Origin: Bacteroidota bacterium
GTDB taxonomy: Bacteria > Bacteroidota > Ignavibacteria > UBA10030
Length of the DNA stretch: 6,356 nucleotides
Reading direction: 5' to 3'
NCBI GenBank assembly: GCA_003453835.1
Contig: DMMN01000063.1
Span: 3,299 to 9,654 of the forward strand
Shown here: positions 6,339 to 6,356 of the stretch, piece by piece
Position numbering within the stretch: the stretch's first letter is position 1
Layout of the letters: every line of letters starts with the position of its first letter
Translations under genes and position numbers: made by a program
The notes under the pieces: generated by a model
The model's database searches: none
What the model saw: the letters and a program-made list of their open reading frames with translations, nothing else
Told to the model about the DNA's origin: nothing

Positions 6339-6356
6339 ATGGCGCACAAAAAGCAG
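6339..6356 (+). CDS. Possible start of a further gene, cut by the window edge
   Basis: ATG at 6339 opens six codons reading MAHKKQ, with GGAG (6328-6331) seven bases upstream. MAHKK is how ribosomal protein L27 often begins, but Q at position six is unusual and no rplU precedes it, so I do not assign it. The rest of 6221-6338 shows no convincing gene; TACAAT at 6289-6294 could be a -10 element but lacks a matching -35. Confidence 0.3.

Noticed and set aside
6237..6356. Minus-strand open stretch of about 40 codons reaching the right edge
   Set aside because: It is short, Pro/Arg/Ser-rich, and shows no motif, so it is indistinguishable from chance.

Overview
The window most likely comes from a moderately GC-rich bacterium of the Bacteroidota/Ignavibacteriota (FCB) group. 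Three observations point there. One promoter matches the Bacteroidota -33/-7 pattern (TTG, 19 bases, TATATTTG). A truncated secreted protein resembles a large surface-protein type I remember from Ignavibacteria and relatives. A small lipoprotein resembles DUF4296 proteins of that group. No rRNA or other decisive marker is present, so the placement is an inference.

The left two thirds are on the minus strand. In transcription order they hold a 148-residue protein of unknown function (3891-3445), uvrB 11 bases downstream (3433-1418), a ComF-family phosphoribosyltransferase gene (1288-563) after a 129-base gap, and a secreted protein gene (479 to beyond base 1) with its own promoter and a strong Shine-Dalgarno. 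This last gene runs off the window edge. It was read directly from the reverse complement and is open for all 159 visible codons. UvrB (nucleotide excision repair) is the only gene with a certain function.

The right third is on the plus strand, divergent from the uvrB unit across a 156-base region (3892-4047) with candidate promoters both ways. It holds a three-gene cell-envelope cluster: a small lipoprotein (4048-4494) that overlaps the next gene at ATGA, then two exported LolA-like proteins (4491-5306 and 5322-6128) that are diverged tandem paralogues. The cluster ends at a clear intrinsic terminator (6155-6190). A 13-bp perfect hairpin lies inside the second paralogue, over its signal-peptide cleavage region.

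Bases 6191-6356 are mostly non-coding. They hold a palindrome and, at the extreme edge, a possible start of another gene (six codons with an SD). I see no mobile element, CRISPR array, tRNA or rRNA, and no clearly novel multi-gene system. The parts most worth a second look are the lipoprotein/LolA-like cluster, the hairpin in it, and the uncharacterised gene ahead of uvrB.
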